In this document: one piece after another, positions 60,841-64,000 of the stretch
Position numbering within the stretch: the first letter of the stretch is position 1
How the letters are laid out: each line of letters starts with the position of its first letter
DNA from: Pseudisothecium myosuroides
Taxonomy: Eukaryota; Streptophyta; Bryopsida; Hypnales; Lembophyllaceae
Length of the DNA stretch: 64,000 nt
Assembly: GCA_951799445.1 (NCBI GenBank)
Contig: OX637292.1
Location: 14,573,296 to 14,637,295, forward strand
Reading direction: 5' to 3'
Program-made: the position numbers and the translations under genes
Notes under the pieces: model-generated
What the model was told of the DNA's origin: nothing
The model's database searches: none
The model's input: the letters and a program-made list of their open reading frames with translations, nothing else

Positions 60841-60923
60841 TTAACTAAACCACCTGACAACTCATGCAATGCTCTTTCCTTAATGTTCCATCCACCCCAT
60901 ATAGTAATGAAGAGCCCCCTGGA

Positions 60924-61144
60924 CACTACAAGAGAAAGGGGTGTTTTGAGTGAGTTTTTAAGTATAGTCCTAGACACATGATTTTAAGTAATGACCTTTA
61001 AGGAGATTTTCAGCAAAATTTGACTTAAAACACATGTTTTTAAGTCAAATTTTGCTGAAAATCTCCTTAAAGGTCATTACTTAAAATCATGTGTCTAGGA
61101 CTATACTTAAAAACTCACTTAAAACACCCCTTTCTCTTGTAGTG
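60924..61144. mobile_element. CACTA-type fold-back element (221-bp palindrome)
   Basis: Starts CACTACAAGAGAAAGGGG and ends with its complement. The arms (about 107 bp each) are near-perfect inverted copies around a 7-nt loop (cacatgt). The flanking GGA on both sides fits the 3-bp target duplication of CACTA (En/Spm) transposons. A transcript would fold into one long hairpin and could feed small-RNA production. Confidence 0.8.
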
Positions 61145-62397
61145 GGAGAACTATGGAATCTACTTTTCTTCAAGATTGTAAAGTTTCACTTGATGACTAC
61201 ATTAGGAATGGTGGGCCTCCAACTAGTACTCATTAATTGGTTCTAAAATTGCTTTTAGCAACATGCCACCTCATCTGCCACCTAGGTTTGGCATTTGCCA
61301 ACATACACAGGTCAGAATGTGCTTCTTCTTCATGCTCCTTTACAACTCTAACATTGCCCCCCAAAGACGAGGTGGGAATGGACCCTCAGCTTCCTCCTTG
61401 CCGCTTACAAGATTTCAACCTAGGGGCATGATATTTGGCTAGTCTCCACCGCAGCCAAGTTGAACACAAATTCATTTCACCTGCATATTTATAAATGCCA
61501 CAATGCTTATCAACAGAGACAGAGATCTCATACACATTTGTTATCAAAAAGACTTAGTGACACATTTTCTACTAAGGTCTTTGTTATTTCAAGTTCAGCT
61601 CATCACCAAAGGACCATTAGATTTTTCATTTTTCATTTGGTCTTTATGACTCAAAGAAATTTTCATTGTCTTCACTATTGCACAATCCCTGGAGAACTTG
61701 GTCTTGCATGATCATAGATGTATAAACACAGATGTACAAAGTGATATAAAAATACCTTGTCAATAGAGACTTTGAATTTAGAGACCAAGTAAGTGAATTT
61801 GGTATAAAAAAAAACTTAGTTGAAAACTACAGAGTTCTCAGTCTTTATTATTCCAAATTCAGTTCATCACGTAATATCCTCTAGAAGAAATTTCAGTCAT
61901 TTGGCACATGAGAATTGTTGTTCCTTGTAATCACTATTGCACAACAGCGATGTCAAATGACCTACGTAACAAAAAATACCTTGCTGCTGAGACTCTAAAT
62001 CTTGATAAATAATATATATAAATATATAGCTTTTTGACACATAGATGATCAATTATTTTGGAATTTGAATGGAATTCAACGACCACATCTCAAAGCTTCT
62101 CTTCTACTGGACCATGCCTCATGCAACAACTAAGACAACTCGTATGAATTTGAGATGAGAATAACTCTTGGTTGCCTACTCACTATTGGACAACTTTAAA
62201 AGAACTTTTGGGAGGTATTGCACAATGACAAATGTACTCTGACAAAAAATACCTTGGTGACAAGGATGAACTCTAAATCTTGGTTATGGACTCTCTATGG
62301 CTTCTTTTTTTACTTACCAATGGTCAACTACTTGGAAACTAAATGGGGATCAAATCTACAAAAATAAAATTCAAATGGACAAGACTTTCAATGCAAC
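61145..62397. other. No supported gene
   Basis: AT-rich with loosely repeated phrases such as 'ataccttg' followed by 'gactct(a/g)aat' at about 61755, 61985 and 62250. No exon recognised. Confidence 0.35.
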
Positions 62398-62568
62398 CTA
62401 CAGTAGATACTTTGACTGCATTTGAGATGAGAATAATAGTGTGAAAAGGCTTAGGCACAAACTTGGCAACTCCTTGTCGGCTTCAAGGAGGACCTTGAGT
62501 GCTCGGAGGGCGCCTTCGGCTGTAGGCTTTACTGAATCCTCGTCCCAGCCTCGAAGGGCAACAACACA
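62398..62568 (-). CDS. Possible exon of an unidentified protein
   Basis: Open minus-strand frame with coding-like composition, including WDEDSVKPTAEGALRALKVL and EADKELPSLCLSLF. It resembles a helical-repeat segment but belongs to no family I can name. The upstream border lacks a good acceptor in this frame, and a second frame also looks coding-like, so it may be a broken copy. Confidence 0.22.
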   Translation of the reverse strand, partial: CVVALRGWDEDSVKPTAEGALRALKVLLEADKELPSLCLSLFTLLFSSQMQSKYLL

Positions 62569-63334
62569 TCACCTTGTGCATATGCTTCTGAACCACCTTG
62601 CTTGGCCTTTGCCGCCTCTTCTCCCACATGCTAACATTTAGACTAGTCAAATTCTTAGCAAATGAAAGAACATTTTAATAGACCAAAGAACAGGCCAAAA
62701 AATGTGTTGTTTGGATACCGTGTGCAAAAGTTATCAAGATTCAATTTTTTATTGGTAAATGACGTAAAGATGACATGTAAGCAGCTGTTGGGGTTGTTTA
62801 ATCAATACATATATATCCATTGTCTACGATTTTAGGGTAGTGATTTTGTGTCAGTGGTGAACTGGTGATTGTGGTTGTCCACAACTCACCTTACATATTT
62901 AACGTCCATCAAGAAAGAAAACATTTCAATTTGATTTACATTCCTATATTAATTATGCAGATCATTTCTCACTTTTCTAATTTGATGTACATGACAAGAC
63001 TGTCTTTTAGAAGGACACCCTAGAAATGAATTTGATTTTAATATACTGATGTTTTGTGGGAGGAAAATTTCAGAAAGAATTCCACTTCTGTAGCTAGATT
63101 CAAATTATTTCTGTGGGAGATTCAAATGAATGCCCATGGCAGTAGAGTGATTGACCCAGACAGTAAATCCAGCATGTAAGCGCTTCCACACCTTGGCTGC
63201 CACCTAGTGTTGCAACAACGCAACGGACATGCCCTGTATCCAAACCTCTTACAATAGCAACATACGTCAATTTTTGAAAGATAGCCTAGCCTCTAATTTG
63301 TTTGATTGACAGAAGAGCATGACAGCTTGTAGCC

Positions 63335-63864
63335 ATAACCTTACTTCCTGGAACATATGAGACACCAGATGTCCTCAACTTCTTCTTCCTCATCACCAAG
63401 TCCGAAAATAGCGTTTGCAACATATATCCTCACTGCTTCTGTGTCCGTGTCCTTTACCCAATCTTCTTGCAATATCGGCAAGAAGCAATTTTCGAGTAAT
63501 AACCCTTGCTCCACATCAGAGCATGACAGCAAAGAATTTCAGCTCTACCTTAGCCATAAGCAAAGAACTTCAGCTCGTAAGTTAGACACAGTCGAGCTTT
63601 CTACCACAGAATCAACAATTCAGCAATTCTATACACTTCATTAATGGCAGAGTCGGCCTTCGTTTGCATCTCAATAATTGTGAATTCAATTGCCTGCGGT
63701 CTGCATTCACACCAGGTGCCAACCTCTCCAAACAGAGTGCTAATAAACTTGACACGAGCATCCGAGTGATATCACCTATCACCACAAAGCACAACACAGA
63801 GATTCTTCACGTTGTCTCCTCTCTTCCGCATATTCGCTTCGAACACATGCAGCGGCTCTTTCAT
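63335..63864 (-). pseudogene. Unidentified gene or gene remnant at the right edge
   Basis: From an ATG at 63864 a frame of 30 codons (MKEPLHVFEANMRKRGDNVK then NLCVVLCGDR) meets TGA at 63774-63772 and continues open with FISTLFGEVGTWCECRP and FTIIEMQTKADSAINE. A second block at about 63500-63345 encodes ENCFLPILQEDWVKD and AVRIYVANAIFGLGDEEEE, ending near a donor AA|GTAAGG. The composition suggests a helical (HEAT/ARM-like) protein, but I do not recognise it. The internal TGA and unclear junctions make a pseudogene or a misread exon structure equally possible. Confidence 0.25.
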
Positions 63865-64000
63865 AAAACATGAGTGAGTTCCGAGTGTGAGTTTGCCGGA
63901 ACATTAGAGATCGGGGCGAAACTCGAAGAAGAGGTGCCGGTTTGCAATCAGAGAAAGAGGTTATAGTTTCTTGGGATACCTCTAAGGTAGAAACACCCAT

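Noticed and set aside
1..64000. tRNA, rRNA or other structured RNA genes
   Set aside because: I saw no cloverleaf with A/B-box pairs and no rRNA-like conserved segment; a tRNAscan/Infernal run would be needed to exclude small RNAs.

Overview
The window looks like nuclear DNA of a green plant with a large, repeat-rich genome, most likely a moss or another early-diverging streptophyte. The reasons are GT-AG introns, plant-type transposable elements (Ty1/copia, a CACTA-type fold-back, hAT-like MITEs, a recurring LTR family), a plant-like MCM9 fragment, and above all a kinase-NB-ARC-LRR gene, an architecture described from the moss Physcomitrium (the PNL class). The species cannot be fixed from the sequence alone. 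Cellular exons make up only a small part of the 64 kb.

Layout. 1-3.8 kb: remains of a retroelement with a gag-like gene split by one frameshift. 4.1-6.1 kb (+): four exons, with matching phases, of an unidentified Cys-rich protein, tail-to-tail with the last two exons of an unidentified gene at 6.56-6.92 kb (-). 9.1-10.13 kb (+): four 5' exons of MCM9, ending inside the zinc finger; no helicase part was seen downstream. 10.5-30.3 kb: transposon graveyard with four copies of one LTR family in both orientations and no recognisable gag-pol, several minisatellites, a G-rich hairpin-forming repeat, two 564-bp hAT-like MITEs with 8-bp target duplications, and a TIR element flanked by TTAA whose empty site also lies in this window. 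31-41 kb: another copy of the TTAA element, a broken copia element with its 3' LTR, and recent tandem duplications.

43.06-58 kb (-): the main gene. A helical N-terminus plus TKL-like kinase exon, an NB-ARC exon and a very large LRR exon are joined by phase-0 introns. The LRR exon is a tandem array of about 103 units of 72 bp (24 residues each), of which about 73 form one open frame of roughly 1,900 codons. The distal third is broken by a 1-bp deletion that occurs twice, 863 bp apart, and by one nonsense codon. A short 5' exon at 57.94-57.97 kb joins in frame across a 4-kb intron.

58.4-64 kb: a possible divergent first exon, three MITEs (one a CACTA-type palindrome), and weak coding exons on the minus strand at the right edge.

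Functionally the one clear system is an intracellular immune-receptor-like protein: an N-terminal kinase as probable signalling domain, an NB-ARC switch, and an exceptionally long LRR sensor that seems to grow and decay by unequal exchange between 72-bp units. The MCM9 fragment (DNA replication and repair helicase family) is unrelated to it.
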